The notes: a model not told the origin generated them from the sequence alone. 64,000 nucleotides of DNA from Callorhinus ursinus (GCF_003265705.1 NW_020312785.1:23676587-23740586), one strand, 5' to 3'; counted from the first letter of the stretch, positions 43,761-56,082 are shown. Translations and numbers: made by a program.

Positions 43761-45488
43761 TGATAATATCATCAATTTTAGCTAACTAGTAAAGCATCCA
43801 AGCGTAAATGGAAAACAGTGAGTTGTGTGTGTGTGTGTGTGTGCTTTTTAAGGCATAGGAAGTGCAGGCTACATGTCACAATAAATTAAACCATAGATTG
43901 CCATTAAAAAGATTGCCCCAACACATTCATTAACCTTGAAAATGATCACATACAGATTTGCTAGAAGCAATTTTGCTAGAAATTTCCTCCTTTTCTCATC
44001 AAAATGTTACACTATTGAATATATTTGACAGAAAATAGGATATGAAAAGAAGCACAGATTTTTTAAATATTATAGCCGAAAAAAGTTACCTTTATTTGAA
44101 AACTAAAATGTATATTTAGAATTATATCAGTTACAGCACTAAGTCTAGCCAACAAACGGGGATGGATACATAGGATTTCTACTATGGAATAACTGGAGTT
44201 AAAAAGGGCTCCATTATCAAATGCATTTATTTATCTAGTCAGCTTAATAGGTAACCAAGAGCATATGAAATGTGATGATCAGATCCTGACTTCTGTTTTA
44301 GTGAAAGCAGGGCTCACTTCAGCTAGATAGCAACCAAACACAAAGTTGTGGCCCTACTGTTTACAAGTACATGCTGGAGCCAACTGAGCAATGGACCAAA
44401 CAAGAGGGCCGCTAGCAGCTGCTTTCTATAGTGATCAATATTGAAGACTTCAACTCAGTAGGATTTGATCCTAAATATTAACTAATAATCTAAAACAATG
44501 CAAAAAATAATAATTTATAAAAACAGCCTACAAAGTATATTTAAAATCCTACAGCTTCATTTTAGACTAACTAGAAAGATAACCTCAAACAGAATCTCTC
44601 CACGGTAAATAGTCATAAATTCCAGTCCTGTTGGAGGGAATAATAGATTGATATTTGCAGGTGTATTTAGTCTTACCTTGTTGAGTTCTGATTTATATTA
44701 GTCAAATATTTTATTTCTTTCAACTTGTGAAATGCTAGAAATCCTAATTAAACTTTGAAATAAAAAGAATAGGGAGAAGCAAATAGAGATTAAAGGAACA
44801 CATCACAAAAACTATCTTGATTTGCAAAACTTTTCTAAAAAGGAAAGCAGAAAGCTATTGTAATGATTCGAGACAGAGCCCTTTTATGTGTGCAGATGGG
44901 AAGTACTCCTAGAGAGGGTCATATTTCCGTAGGCTAAAGACCAAGAAAACTTAACTGCCCCAGGCCTGGAGTTTAGTGGTGAGAACAATTCATTCATTGA
45001 GCACTAAGATTCAGTAATCAAAGTATGAGGACAAGGGTGTGATTTTCATCTTCTATAAGGACAAGTGACTACCAATTCAAAGGAAACGAATGGCGGTAAG
45101 AAAATGGAATCTCCCATATGGCTAAAATTTTTAAATGCGTGGTCCCTTATTTATTCACTTTTAAATTTCATTTTGTACAAACTGACTATATAATAAGCTA
45201 GAAACATACACCGTGCTTGACAATTTCCAACAACAGTTTCATACTCTTCAAAAATGACAAAGGATATAAACCACTTGCATCAAAAATTGAAAAAGACATA
45301 CTAAGTGTAGAAATTTACCAAATATTTTTAACATTAACATTCACAATACAAGAAAATGTATTCACATTTAAAGGTAACAGTTACATTATTTTTTTCAAAT
45401 AACACTTCACTCAGTGCATGCAATAAATTTTGTTGAAAAGTTTAATGTTAGAAGGGGCAGGGCAGGGTGATATCTAAAAAATATCTGT
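43761..45488. other. Unique AT-rich sequence with a (GT)n
   Basis: (GT)n at 43824-43843. Nothing else recognised. Confidence 0.5.
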
Positions 45489-45683
45489 GGGGCACCTGGG
45501 TGGCTCAGTCAGTTAAGCTTCTGCCTTCAGCTCAGGTCATGATCTTGGGGTCCTGGATCCAGTCCCAAGTCGGGCTCCCTGCTCAGAAGGGAGTCTGCTT
45601 CTCCCTCTCCCTCTACCCCTCCGCCCCTCATTTTCTCTCTCTCTCTCTCTCTCTCTCTCCCTAAAATAAAATCTTTTAAAAAA
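45489..45683 (+). mobile_element. CAN-SINE with expanded (CT)n
   Basis: GGGGCACCTGGGTGGCTCAG head, CTCGGGCTCCCTGCTCAG-type body, about 14 CT units near 45634-45659, AAATAAAATCTTTTAAAA tail. TSD not seen. Confidence 0.94.
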
Positions 45684-46900
45684 GGGGAGGGCTTAAGAGT
45701 CAGACGGAAAAGCTGTAGTATTTAATATACATATTTATCCCATGTCCATTTGACGTACTATTTAACTCCAAAAGCCCTCATCCTCTATAAGTCTTTCTCT
45801 GACACTACTACAATTCTCCATGAATGACCAGAAGAATCAATAATTTGTATCAATGTCTTTATTTGATGTAACTTTTTTGGTTTTTTAACACTAACCTTAG
45901 GAATAGGTGCAATGGCTTACAATATCCATTTAATGTTATTTATTTAAACTTAACTGAAACCTTAGGTAAAAATGGAGAAAATGCATGTTAAAGATAAGAT
46001 ACGTAGTGTTTAAAAATGGCAATTTTTACAAAAAATATGAAATTAATCATCTGTTCTACCTGAAAATACTTTCTCTTAAAGGATCAACATAGACAACTTG
46101 CAAATAAGCCTGTTCTCTTTTTTCATTATTTTTACTGGATGTTTGGTTGAAACAAGACAACAAAACATTGACAAACTGGAAGTACAAAAGGGGTACAGAG
46201 AATAGGGGTCCCATCATTGCATATGGTACAATAAAAAAGAAATGAAACACTATCATCTCTTTTAACAAGGTCAAAATTGACCTTTATACTTTGGGCCCCT
46301 GGAAATATAATGCTCAAAAATATAGAACTGACAGTGGCCTAAATTCAGATTTACTCAAAATTATAAAGGTGCCAAATAATAAGAAACACCTAGAATTTTC
46401 TAAAGGATTTTCACAATTCTAAAAATATTTAAAATTTGGAGAAGATAAAAAGAAAAAAATAGCATTAGGTGTTTCTGATTTGATTGTAACCCACTTCTAT
46501 AAAGGCTCAAAGATTTTTGTATTCAGTTTCTATTTAAAATTATTTTCATAATCCTCATGCTTATTTCCAAGCAAAACCACAATGAAAAATATAGATCAGA
46601 TTAGTATTGGTTTTAGTCTAGTAGAACATATTTCCAATATTTCTACATACAGGCTGATTACTTTTCCCTCCCACATCTTTATTTAATTTCTGACAGATTT
46701 TTAAAAAATATTTTTCTACAGTGTAACCCTTGAGATATGATGTTTAATTACTAAAGTAAAATTTAGACTATATCCAAAGTATGCTTTTAAATATTTGTCT
46801 AAGGGAAAACCTTAATTTGTAGAACAACAAGTCGGAATATATTCAGATCATTCTTTTGCCAAAGTGATCTAAAAGTTTAGAATTGGATCTATAATATTGT
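45684..46900. other. Unique AT-rich sequence
   Basis: Nothing recognised. Confidence 0.5.
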
Positions 46901-46911
46901 TTATCTAATCT

Positions 46912-47136
46912 CGCTCTCTCTCTCTTTTTTTTTTTTTTTTTTGAAGGAGGAATTGGGAATGGGTGTTGAATTGGGTGGGCCACTTCACTTAGAGAGTCTG
47001 TCTCCCCACCCACGGATATCAGAGAAAAGTAAAATATGGAATGCTTCACGAATTTGTGTATCATCCTTAGGCAGGGGCCATGCTAATCTTCTCTGTATCA
47101 TTCCAGCTTTAATATATGTGCTGTCAAAGTGAGCAC
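46912..47136 (-). mobile_element. Chimeric U6 retrocopy with poly(A) tail
   Basis: Read on the minus strand: a full-length U6-like sequence (47136 down to 47031), then about 88 nt of other sequence (47030 to 46943), an 18-nt poly(A) (46942 to 46925) and a short (GA)n. The unit is bounded by TATCTAATCT (46902-46911) and TATCTAATTT (47137-47146), a 10-bp target-site duplication with one change. The joint lies at the U6 oligo-U end. Such U6 fusions are known products of template switching by the L1 reverse transcriptase. I cannot identify the source of the 88-nt partner; it has no AATAAA. Confidence 0.75.
47031..47136 (-). pseudogene. RNU6 pseudogene: U6 snRNA pseudogene
   Basis: From the minus strand it begins GTGCTCACTTTGACAGCACA and keeps ACAGAGAAGATTAGCATGG (the ACAGAGA box and AGC triad of U6). 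It ends in CCATATTTT. About 12 substitutions from U6 as I remember it, several at former CpGs. A TTATAA lies near -31 but no proximal sequence element is visible, and this flank is host DNA beyond the target duplication. The copy is therefore most likely silent. Confidence 0.95.
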
Positions 47137-47146
47137 TATCTAATTT

Positions 47147-49887
47147 CCTTATATATCTGCCTTATAACAGTTGTGACTACGAAGGGGTACGGGATTATTA
47201 CAACTGGCACCACAATTTCCATTCTAGTTAAATAGTGTAGTTTCCAGGAGTTATTGTCCAGATTATTCAGAGCCTGAACAGACATTACTGGTTGGGTTCA
47301 GGTATTCACTTTTTGGGGAAAAAAAAGAAAAAGAAAAAAGACAGATACACAAATAAAGGTTTATTCATATCCATCTTCTTTGAACTAGTCAGAACAAGGA
47401 AGTCTCCACTGTGAACTTTATTATATAAGGGTATCTCGAGTAGAATGACTTAAGCATTAGCAAACCAGTTAAAAAATCTAAAATTGTAAATGTTCACCTT
47501 GAGTTCTGAGGCTGCATCATTAAATATTCAAAGCTCAATCAATAATGATAATGTCAATAGTCAGAATTTCTCTTTTAAAAGGAAATCTGAAATATTCTGT
47601 ATCAAAAAACGTATATTACCTCTTAGAAAAATAGTGTCTCGAGTAAGAAAAGCTTAAGCTGAATTACACAAAATTAGGCTGTTTATTTTGCCTTTGATGT
47701 CATATTAAATATAAATGTAATTTGTTGAGGGTGGTCAACTGACTTGTTTTATAACTAGAAATATGATTAACTTTATAAAATCTGAATTTCCATCATCATT
47801 CTTCAGCTGCAATAAAGAAAAAAAGCAAACATGTTTAAGGAAAGACTGTTAAAACTCCAGTCTGAAGAAGTCCTTAGTCATCCTGAACCTTCAAGCAGGC
47901 CTTTGGCATAAACTCGGATCATGTCCCAGTAAGATAATTCCTCTAGGGACATATCGTTCGCTCAGCTTTGAAGGATTCCTCTTAGAGAGATTCATCTGAT
48001 TCATCTGGCCTATTAACAATTCTAATTCAAAGAATCCAAATAAGAAAGCAAGCTAAAAGGAAGTAACTGGTTTTTTTTTCAACCCCAACCCTCAGCATCC
48101 ATTCAAAAATATCTTCCTTCTTTTTATCCTTTCCTATGTGAGTTCTTACTAATGTTGTTAAAGAGCAGAAGCTACTACAAGATGGAGCCTGGAATTGTTC
48201 TGCGATTGTTATATTTCTTTAGGTATAAAGCACAGTTCTATTCCGCCCATGGATTTTCAGCACACATTAATTGATGTTGAGTAATATGTGATAATAAATT
48301 AAATATTAAAGCATCACATTGTGAGCACCAAAGTCTGTTGGTAGCAGATTTTTACACAACTATGAAAAGAACACATATATACGGTAAACCATTTATAGAA
48401 AAAAATTATAAAATAATTCTAATTTATTCCTTCTCCTATGATATATAAGGTTAGATTATGTTAATGATATTGACATCTATAAATGGAAAAGAAACCCCAT
48501 TTTGCAAAGAGAAATATGTAAATATTTTGGAATGCCTATGGTCCATAAAAGAAGTAGAATATTAAAAGTGATGGGAGAAATGTGTGAAAACCAATGATGG
48601 AAGAACAGCTTGGAAAAGTTATAGCATGGAAAATATGGTAATTTCTTGGTTATTAAATATGGTTCAATTTAGAGAACTAAAATTAGCTATAAATTTGATG
48701 CTTTTGACAATTAAAGATAAACCATTATCCCTTACTTGGCAATTTCTGGGTTTTGTTTCATGTAAATTTGCAGCAATCTTTCTTAATTCAGTGTTGGTTT
48801 GCTCTTCAGGGTATAAAAAAATAAAATCACCAGGTAGTCTGTGATAGGGCAGCCAAAAGAAATAAAACATTGGCTCCATTAGATACTGGCTTTCTTTCTT
48901 GACCTTTACAAGTTCAGACTGCTGATTGTCATGTCTTCTCAGGTGCCAGAGAGTATAACTGTGAAGTTGGGTACAATACACCTATACATCCTTCATACTC
49001 TTAGGAAACCTGAGGCAGAAAAGAATTCTCAGGGATCCTGAGCCTACCACCCTAAAACATTCAGATATGAAAATAGAAAGTATCTGGCAATTATCCTAAT
49101 TTGGGGATGTACACCTAATTCTCCACCACATGTTTCTGCAACCATTTACCCATCATTTCTTCTGGTTCTTTCAGGAACAGAGGAACATTACCACATTGAC
49201 ATGATTCTCCATATACTTAGAAATACTTGAGCAATTTCAGTGAAAAGGTCAATGATACACTGGCCACATGTTATCTCTGAAACTATCACATCAAAGGAAA
49301 CTGTGACTACTGCCCTCTTTATGTCATTCAGTGCTATCAATTTGTGTTTGGTTTTCTCACTGGCTATTATACTGACCTCAGGAGATCATGGTCACCTGAG
49401 CTTCAAGGGGCCCCAAGTGAGTCCTCAGAAGTGAAGATTCTGTGCATCCTCCGAGCAGGGGGATTCACACATTTTCTACGTCAGGTCAGACTGAAATACT
49501 GGGACTTTCACATCACTGAAACTTATCAGCCAGAGGTGAGCAACTCCCATTTTTTAAGTTGAACAATTACATGTTGACTTCGACAACATAAAACAACAAG
49601 ATTAAGTATAAATTAAGTAGAATCAAAGTAAAGGACCCTAACAGAAAGCTGAACACATCACAAGAACAATCTCATCAATACAAGAGAAAGGGAAGCAGGA
49701 TGTGTTCACAATGTAAGCCAACTCAAGCTTTACTACTTCCCAGCTATTTACTTAGTGGATTGCCTTGTCAGTATCTAGGCTTTAAAAGATTACCTATGCC
49801 ATGTCAGAAGATCCCAGGTATTGATCTCTCCTGGACATACAAGACATATTCTTTTAAGGGGTCACATTAGGAATGGTTTCTTTACTT
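47147..49887. other. Unique AT-rich sequence
   Basis: No repeat recognised. An exon-like segment on the minus strand (48736-48803) is listed separately. On + a GTGAGT and a GTGAGC occur near 49418 and 49535 without a convincing exon. Confidence 0.45.
48736..48803 (-). other. Exon-like segment (minus strand)
   Basis: On the minus strand a T-rich acceptor ending ATACCCTGAAG precedes 68 nt, then a strong donor CAA|GTAAGG. The segment is open in a frame that reads as a charged, helix-like peptide. No family recognised; may be chance. Confidence 0.15.
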
Positions 49888-49896
49888 AAAGTCACT

Positions 49897-50233
49897 GTTT
49901 CTTTTTTTTTTTCAAGTTTTTATTTAAATTCCAGTTAGTTAACATACAGCATAATATTAATTTCAGAAGTAGAATTTAGTGACTCATCACTCACATATAA
50001 CACGCGGTGCTCATCACAAGTGCCCTCCTTAATACCCATCATCCTTTTAACCCACCCCCCTATTTACCTACCTCCCCTCCAGCAACCCTCAGTTTGTTCT
50101 CTGTAGGTTAGATCTGGTTTCTGGTTGGCTTCCCTCTCTCTCACTCTCTCTCTCTCTCTCTTTTTTTTTATCTGTTTTCTTTCTTAAATTCCACTGAGTG
50201 GAATCATATGGTATTTGTCTTTCTCTAACTGAC
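49897..50233 (-). mobile_element. L1 3' end, antisense
   Basis: Complement of an L1 3' UTR: poly-T, 'aaattccagttagttaacatacagc', 'gtgccctccttaatacccatcatcc', a CT run, then 'ctgagtggaatcatatggtattt'. TSD AAAGTCACT at 49888-49896 and 50234-50242. Confidence 0.88.
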
Positions 50234-50305
50234 AAAGTCACTTTATCTTTATATTATAAGTCACAATAAACTGAGGAAGGTATAGGTTAAATTTCTTAAC
50301 CTTAT

Positions 50306-50370
50306 TAAAAATAATAAATAATAAAAATAAATAAATAAAAATAAGTAAAATAAATAAAAAATAATAACAA
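50306..50370. repeat. A-rich (AAAT)n simple repeat
   Basis: AAATAATAAATAATAAAAAT-like run; no element attached. Confidence 0.85.
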
Positions 50371-50864
50371 AAGAAAGAACACTAACCAACTATCAATTTA
50401 CCTCCTCCTTTTAGCCCATTTCAAGTTTTATTTGGGGAGCAGATTTTTAAGTACACTAATCTTGTAATAGTTTAGTTTCTCAATAATGCATAGATATCAA
50501 AGCCACAGCTTAATCCTGAATGCAAAATTAATAGATATCAAACCAGTTGACTGTGGTAGAATAAAAATATAAGATTTTCATGTGTGAAAAGGATTTGAAT
50601 GTAAAACTTAACATTTTACTGGTTCTTGTCTATAACTACAGATTATGAAAACAAAGAGAAAAAATAAACTGAAAATGGTACATTTTAGAACCTACTGACT
50701 GCCACATTTTACCAGAGGAAGTCAATGTATACCATGCTTTGGCATTATTATGTGAGAAAGTAATTGCCTGTATAGAAAATGCATTTGTCTTAAGTTTCAC
50801 ATTCATGATTAAGACTCTCATGATTAAGAAGTCTCATTAAGTGTGAGAAGCAAAATAGCATAAG
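50371..50864. other. Unique sequence
   Basis: Nothing recognised. Confidence 0.5.
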
Positions 50865-51030
50865 GATTATGAGCATGGGCAAAGTTAGCTGGCCTTGATT
50901 TCATCTAAAAAGTAAAGGAAATAACAATACCTACTTCACTGAGTTTTTGTGAGGATTAAGTAAATTAATAAATGTAAAATAGTGTTTGGCACATAGCACA
51001 TACTCAGAAGTACTGGTTATTACGATAATT
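50865..51030 (+). mobile_element. MIR SINE
   Basis: 'gatttcatctaaaaagtaaaggaaataacaatacctacttcactgagtttttgtgaggattaa' and 'tgtttggcacatagcacatactc' match MIR in sense. Confidence 0.85.
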
Positions 51031-51900
51031 AACATGGCCTTCTACCTCAACTTCTTCCTCAAATGAAAAAAAAAAACACAACTTAGATTGTATTCTATAA
51101 TATGGTTTTACTAAGGGCCAATTTATCCCACTAAGTTAAATATAAAGCAGAAATAAGTTATGTTAGCTTGAATATTAAAATTCAATCTTCCTCTTCCTCT
51201 GGGTCTGTTCAGAATTTCAGTGGCGATATTCCATATACATAAACACAATTTCCTTTGCTAAGTACTCTCTCTATGGTGCTTAAAAAGCTTCCAAACAGCC
51301 AGGAATGTACTTAAGCAGTTTGATTAGCCCCTTATGTCAGATAAATGAACAGTTTTTGTAAACATTAAGTGAAATACGGGTCATTTTGAAATGAGAGATT
51401 CTCTGTGGTATAATAAATGTCCCAAATGGAATGTCTCTAAAATAATAGGATTTTGTTCTCCAAATAAGTCCACCTTTTAAAAAGTCAGAATTTTCGGGAC
51501 ATAAGTATAAAATGAAAAAGGCTGTAAGTGGCAGAATACAAATGGGCATGTGTACATGCAAAATTTGTGACAGTTCGCTTGCACACTTTTAAACAAGGAA
51601 CAACATCTGGCATAAACAGTCAAATCTGCCAAACAACTATTACATAAAGGGAAGACACAGCATATAGAAAAAAGCAGAAAAGAATTTTAGCCATCTAATG
51701 AATTCAATATATAAAAGACAAATGAGGTTTCCACAGAATTAAAGGCATAAAAGTCTAGTCAACAGAATAAATGCTGTGAGAATAGAATCCAAAACTTAGG
51801 CTAAAGTTGTCCTTCAGAAATAAAGACCAAAATACCATCTCTGACAGAAACAGTCTTCCAACTCCACATCACCACACAGAAATGTTGGGGGAAACACTTT
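51031..51900. other. Unique AT-rich sequence
   Basis: Nothing recognised. Confidence 0.5.
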
Positions 51901-52010
51901 TTTTTTTAAGATTTTATTTTTAAGTAATCTCTACACCCATGTGGGGATCGAACTCACAACCCCAAGATTAAGAGTCGCATACTCCTCCAACTGAGAAAGC
52001 CAGGCACCCC
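51901..52010 (-). mobile_element. Short-type CAN-SINE antisense
   Basis: TTTTTTTTTAAGATTTTATTTTTAAGTAATCTC, then CACCCATGTGGGGATCG and GCCAGGCACCCC; no CT/GA block. TSD not seen. Confidence 0.85.
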
Positions 52011-52702
52011 ACGAATGCCCCTTCTGAAAGCAGGCTTATCATCCCTGTCAAATATGATAATGGCCTACACCTACTCACTGAGCATGCAAATCCACATCCC
52101 CAGGCTAAAAAACTGAAAAATGTCAATTAAAAAAAATACACAAAGTCTCACGAGAAAGCATAATTTTGAAGTATCATAGAAATGGTCATCAGAGCAAATT
52201 AAATTTAAAACCCTCTCCCTCTCCTTCCCTCTCCTCTCCTCTATTTCTTTCTTTCAGATACTGAGATTGTACAGTTTTGCAAAAGCGTAAGAAATATCAG
52301 AAGTTCTGAAGACATCATTGATTAGTTAATAAAGATAACTCCCTTTTATCTGTACAATGCCTATCTCTGACCTGTCCAAATTACTTTCCGATCGTTAACC
52401 AATTATGCAATTATTATGTAAGAGAGCAAATAGCATTGTCTATTTGTAGATAAGAAAATTAAGTCACAGAGGTTAGAAGGTACTATCAGGTCCTTAGGCA
52501 GGTCCCAGAAAATCAATTCCAAGCATTAAACTTACATAACATTCATTTACCGAACATTTGAGACTTGCTAGGCATTGTTTTAGATCAGCAGTAATAGTGA
52601 CAAGCTCCTTAGCCTCATGCAGCACACATAGCAAGAAGGGAAATCAATGGTAAACAAATATTTATCATTAGTCACATGATCCCAGCCCTGTCTTGTTTTT
52701 TG
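52011..52702. other. Mostly unique, MIR-like scrap
   Basis: 52430-52480 ('atttgtagataagaaaattaagtcacagaggtt') resembles antisense MIR. The rest is unrecognised. Confidence 0.45.
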
Positions 52703-53180
52703 TTTGTTTGTTCGGGGTTTTTTTTGCAAGTCATTTATTGCTAAAATGGAAAAGGACTGGATTAAGATCCCCTTTTCCCAGATGATGCACATAGCATTGC
52801 AAGTTTACCAATGGACAGATTCCATGTTCTTGAGCTGAAGGGGCAAACAAGCCTTGAGAGATAATGTGTAACTCTACTCTAAAGGGGCCCCCTCCTTTGT
52901 ACCAAATCCAAAAGCCTATTAAGGGGAGAAAAGATAATGGGATTGGGAATAGGGGGATAAGACAGAACCCCTTGTTCTAGAAGAAATTAATCCTCTTTCA
53001 AGCCATCTCTTCTGCTCATCAACTCAAGTTGCCAAAGAACTATGTTCTTCTAGGTCCTTAGCCTCTTCACCGGCATGAGCATCAGGAACTCAATAGCTTT
53101 CATTGTGAACCGACTGCCCAAGGTCTTCTGATATGTGAATGATAGAAACAGTCCCATGAAATAGGGACTTGACCTGTTTT
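52703..53180 (-). pseudogene. Putative 5'-truncated retrocopy of an unidentified transcript
   Basis: On the minus strand an AATAAA (in TAGCAATAAATGACTTGC) is followed 11 nt later by an A-rich tail (complement of 52701-52735). About 440 nt upstream is repeat-free, moderately GC and lacks a long frame. A poly(A) signal plus tail is what a processed 3' UTR copy leaves behind. I cannot name the source, and the possible TTAGTCAC flanks (52667 and 53190 regions) are weak. Confidence 0.35.
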
Positions 53181-53772
53181 CTGGGGTTTTAGTCACCTAT
53201 ATTTTCAAGTTGGTAAATATTTACAACAGCTACATGGTATATATTTCATATTATAGGAAGCTGGAGGGGGGGTGATTTTCAATTTAATTAACTCTGTTAC
53301 TAAGCCAAAAAAAGAAATTTTATTACACATTATAAAATGTATTATTTGATAAACTGAGGAAATGGTCCTTGGAATAATAAAATAGGGAGTTATTATAAAG
53401 ACATATATACTCAAGTTTTCTAATGTACACTTAGCATCTCAAAATGTGACATAGTTACAACTAAACTTGAATTGGTAAAATAATTTCAAATTGAATATTA
53501 ATCAAAGGTACAATTCTACCAAATCAATTTCATGCATTGCCATTTTGAAGGATGAAGGAAAACTGAAGTATAAATTATTTATAAGAAAAAATAACCCACA
53601 ATAACATTGAGCTAATTAACACAGTAACTGCAGCATTTCAGGGCAAGAATAGTGGAAGAGGATTTCTTTGTTCATGTTTTTCCTAGCCAAAATTTCATGA
53701 ATAAATCATATGCTTCAACCCTATTTGTAAGAATCTAAAGAAGATTTGAACCTGACATTTTTTTAAAACATT
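53181..53772. other. Unique AT-rich sequence
   Basis: Nothing recognised. Confidence 0.5.
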
Positions 53773-53782
53773 AAGAGCTTTT

Positions 53783-53957
53783 CTTTAAAAAAGACTTTAT
53801 TTATTTATTCATAAGAGATAGAGAGAGAGAGGCAGAGGGAGAAGCAAGCTCTCCGCTGAGCAGGGAGCCCGATGCGGGACTCGATCCCAGGACCCTGGGA
53901 TTATGACCTAAGCCGAAGGCAGACGCTTAACCATCTGAGCCACCCAGGCACCCAAGA
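53783..53957 (-). mobile_element. CAN-SINE antisense
   Basis: AAAAAAGACTTTATTTATTT, GAGCAGGGAGCCCGATGCGG, CCACCCAGGCACCC end. TSD AAGAGCTTTT / AAGAGCTTTC at 53773-53782 and 53958-53967. Confidence 0.95.
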
Positions 53958-54084
53958 AAGAGCTTTCACTGAATCCATAATAGCATATAAAAATATTTCC
54001 TCAATTTGTATGTGTGTGTATGAGTTTGACTGTGTGTGTATACTTTCCGACTTCAGCAAAAATCCTTTTAAAATTGGAACCACT

Positions 54085-55026
54085 TCAGTGCAGCCACTAT
54101 GGAAAATGTTATGGAGGTTCCTCAAAAAATTAAAAATAGAACAAGAGCAATTCAAATTCCAGGGATTAATGAAGGAAATGAAATTGCCACCTCAAAAAGA
54201 TACCTGCACTCCTATGTTCACTTCAGCATTATTTACAATGGCCAAGACACAGAAACAACCTGTGAATGAACAAATAAAATAAATACAGGGTGTGTGTGTA
54301 TGTGTGTGTGTATATTTCCACACACATGCAATGGAATATTATTCAGTCATAAAAAGGAGGGAAATCCTGTCATACACAACCTGCATGGATAGATCTTGAG
54401 GGCATTATGTTAAGTGAAATAAATCAGACAGAGAGAGACAAGCCAAACTCACAGATACAGGCAACAGATTAAGGGGTACTAGAGATGGGATGAGGGCAGA
54501 GGGGTGGGGGAAATTAGATGAAGCTGGTCAAAAACTATAAACCTCCAGTTATTAGATAAATAATTCCTAGGAATGTAAGGTATAGCATGGTGACTATAGT
54601 GACCAACACTGTATTGCATATTTGAAAGTTGCTAAGGGAGTAGATCTTAAAAGTGCTCATCATAAGCGGGACGCCCGGGTGGCTCAGTCAGTTAAGCATC
54701 TGCCTTCGGCTCAGGTCATGATCTCAGGGTCCTGGGATCGAGCCCCGCATCGGGCTCCAGGCTCAGTGGGAGGCCTGCTTCTTCCTCTCCCACTCCCCCT
54801 GGCTTGTGTTACCTCTCTTGCTGTCTCTCTCTCTGTCAAATAATTAAATAAATCTTTTTTTAAAAAAAGTTCTCATCACAAGAAAAAAATTATAATTATA
54901 TGACATGAAAGATGTTAGGCTAAACTTATTGTGGTAAACATTTTGCAATATATACATGTATCAAATCATTATGTTGTATACCTAAAAGTAATAAAATTGT
55001 ATATGCCATTATATCTCAATAAAATT
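54085..55026 (+). mobile_element. L1MA/MB-like 3' end, split by a SINE
   Basis: ORF2 tail and 3' UTR in sense: 'gtgcagccactatggaaaatgttatggaggttcctcaaaa', 'ttatttacaatggccaagac', 'aatattattcagtcataaaaagg', 'ggtatagcatggtgactatag', ending 'tcaaatcattatgttgtatacctaaaagtaat'. Many stops. A SINE interrupts it at 54667-54864 and a GT repeat at 54291-54314. Confidence 0.85.
54667..54864 (+). mobile_element. CAN-SINE inside the L1
   Basis: GGGACGCCCGGGTGGCTCAG head, CCCCTGGCTTGTGTTACCTC region. 18-bp TSD AAAAGTGCTCATCATAAG / AAAAGTTCTCATCACAAG at 54649-54666 and 54865-54882. Confidence 0.96.
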
Positions 55027-55880
55027 AGTTAATTAATTAATTAGGTAAACTGAAACCATTTCACTTAAATTAACATTCTTTCCATCCACCCCTTAGTAGC
55101 ACTGTTATGGCTTAGAAAATGGGTTATTACCATAAATGAGTCAGTCAAAAGAACTACCAACATAAAGGACTGTGTCCTTCTAGAGTCCTGGCTTTATGTC
55201 TTACTTTAAGGAAAAGCAGAAAGAATGTTCTAAAATTTTAAAATATTTAGCAAGTCTTTTATACTTACATGAGAAATACTTTTATTTTTAAATTTTCATA
55301 TTAAATCTTCATAGCAATGTTCTTATTTTATTAATTTTTAAAGCTAACATTATGAGAAAAATCTGAATTCTAAAGTTTTTGGAAGGATTCCCTGTGATCA
55401 TGCATCATAACTTATGTTCAAGTAGTATATGTTAGATGAGTAATGCAAACACTGGAATAAAATTTTATACTATACATTTAAATGTAAATGTTAATGAATA
55501 GTTTGTTCAACGAAGATTATCTAGCAATATAGGGGGGAAAATTATGCTTACTTCTACTGAAGTATATTCATACCCATTTTTTTTCAATATCCCTGCACAG
55601 TACCCACTACTTAGTATAAATTCTAACACTTAATTTCATTCTATTTAAGGTATCTTAAATTTCATAGTCTGAGCTAATGATCAGAATATGGTATTAAATA
55701 AATGAATCTTGTACTTGAAACTTTTCCGAAAAATTAGCTGAGATGTATAATCATAGACTTGACTTGTCATTAGAGTTGATTCTAGGGGGAAAAAAAAGTT
55801 TCTTAATAGGGAGAGGAAAAAAAAAAAAGAGTGAGGCATAAAACACACGAAGCCAAAAAAAAAAAAAAAAAACAGATAAT
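55027..55880. other. Unique AT-rich sequence
   Basis: Nothing recognised. Confidence 0.5.
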
Positions 55881-56082
55881 GGGGCACCTGGATGGCTCAG
55901 TTGGTTAAGCAACTGCCTTCGGCTCAGGTCATGATCCTGGAGTCCCGGGATCGAGTCCCGCATCGGGCTCCCTGCTCCGCGGGGAGTCTGCTTCTCCTTA
56001 TCCTTCGGCTTCCCCCCAACTCATACTCTCTCTCTGTCCCACACTCCCTCAAATAAATAAATAACATCTTAAAAAAAAAAAT
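55881..56082 (+). mobile_element. CAN-SINE
   Basis: GGGGCACCTGGATGGCTCAG head, GATCGAGTCCCGCATCGG, CT-rich region, AAATAAATAAATAACATCTT tail. It is preceded by a 20-nt A run; TSD unclear. Confidence 0.95.

Noticed and set aside
44260..44340. Possible C/D-box snoRNA (GTGATGAT ... CTGA)
   Set aside because: No terminal stem and the CTGA is too close to the C-like box.
53872..54282. 136-codon frame
   Set aside because: A fusion of antisense SINE and L1 ORF2 tail sequence; no start context or conserved domain.
54622..54843. Recurrent 60-80 residue frames of the type ...VAQSVKHLPSAQVMISGSWD...
   Set aside because: They occur in nearly every + CAN-SINE (e.g. 20592, 22588, 45467, 54622) and are translations of the SINE itself.
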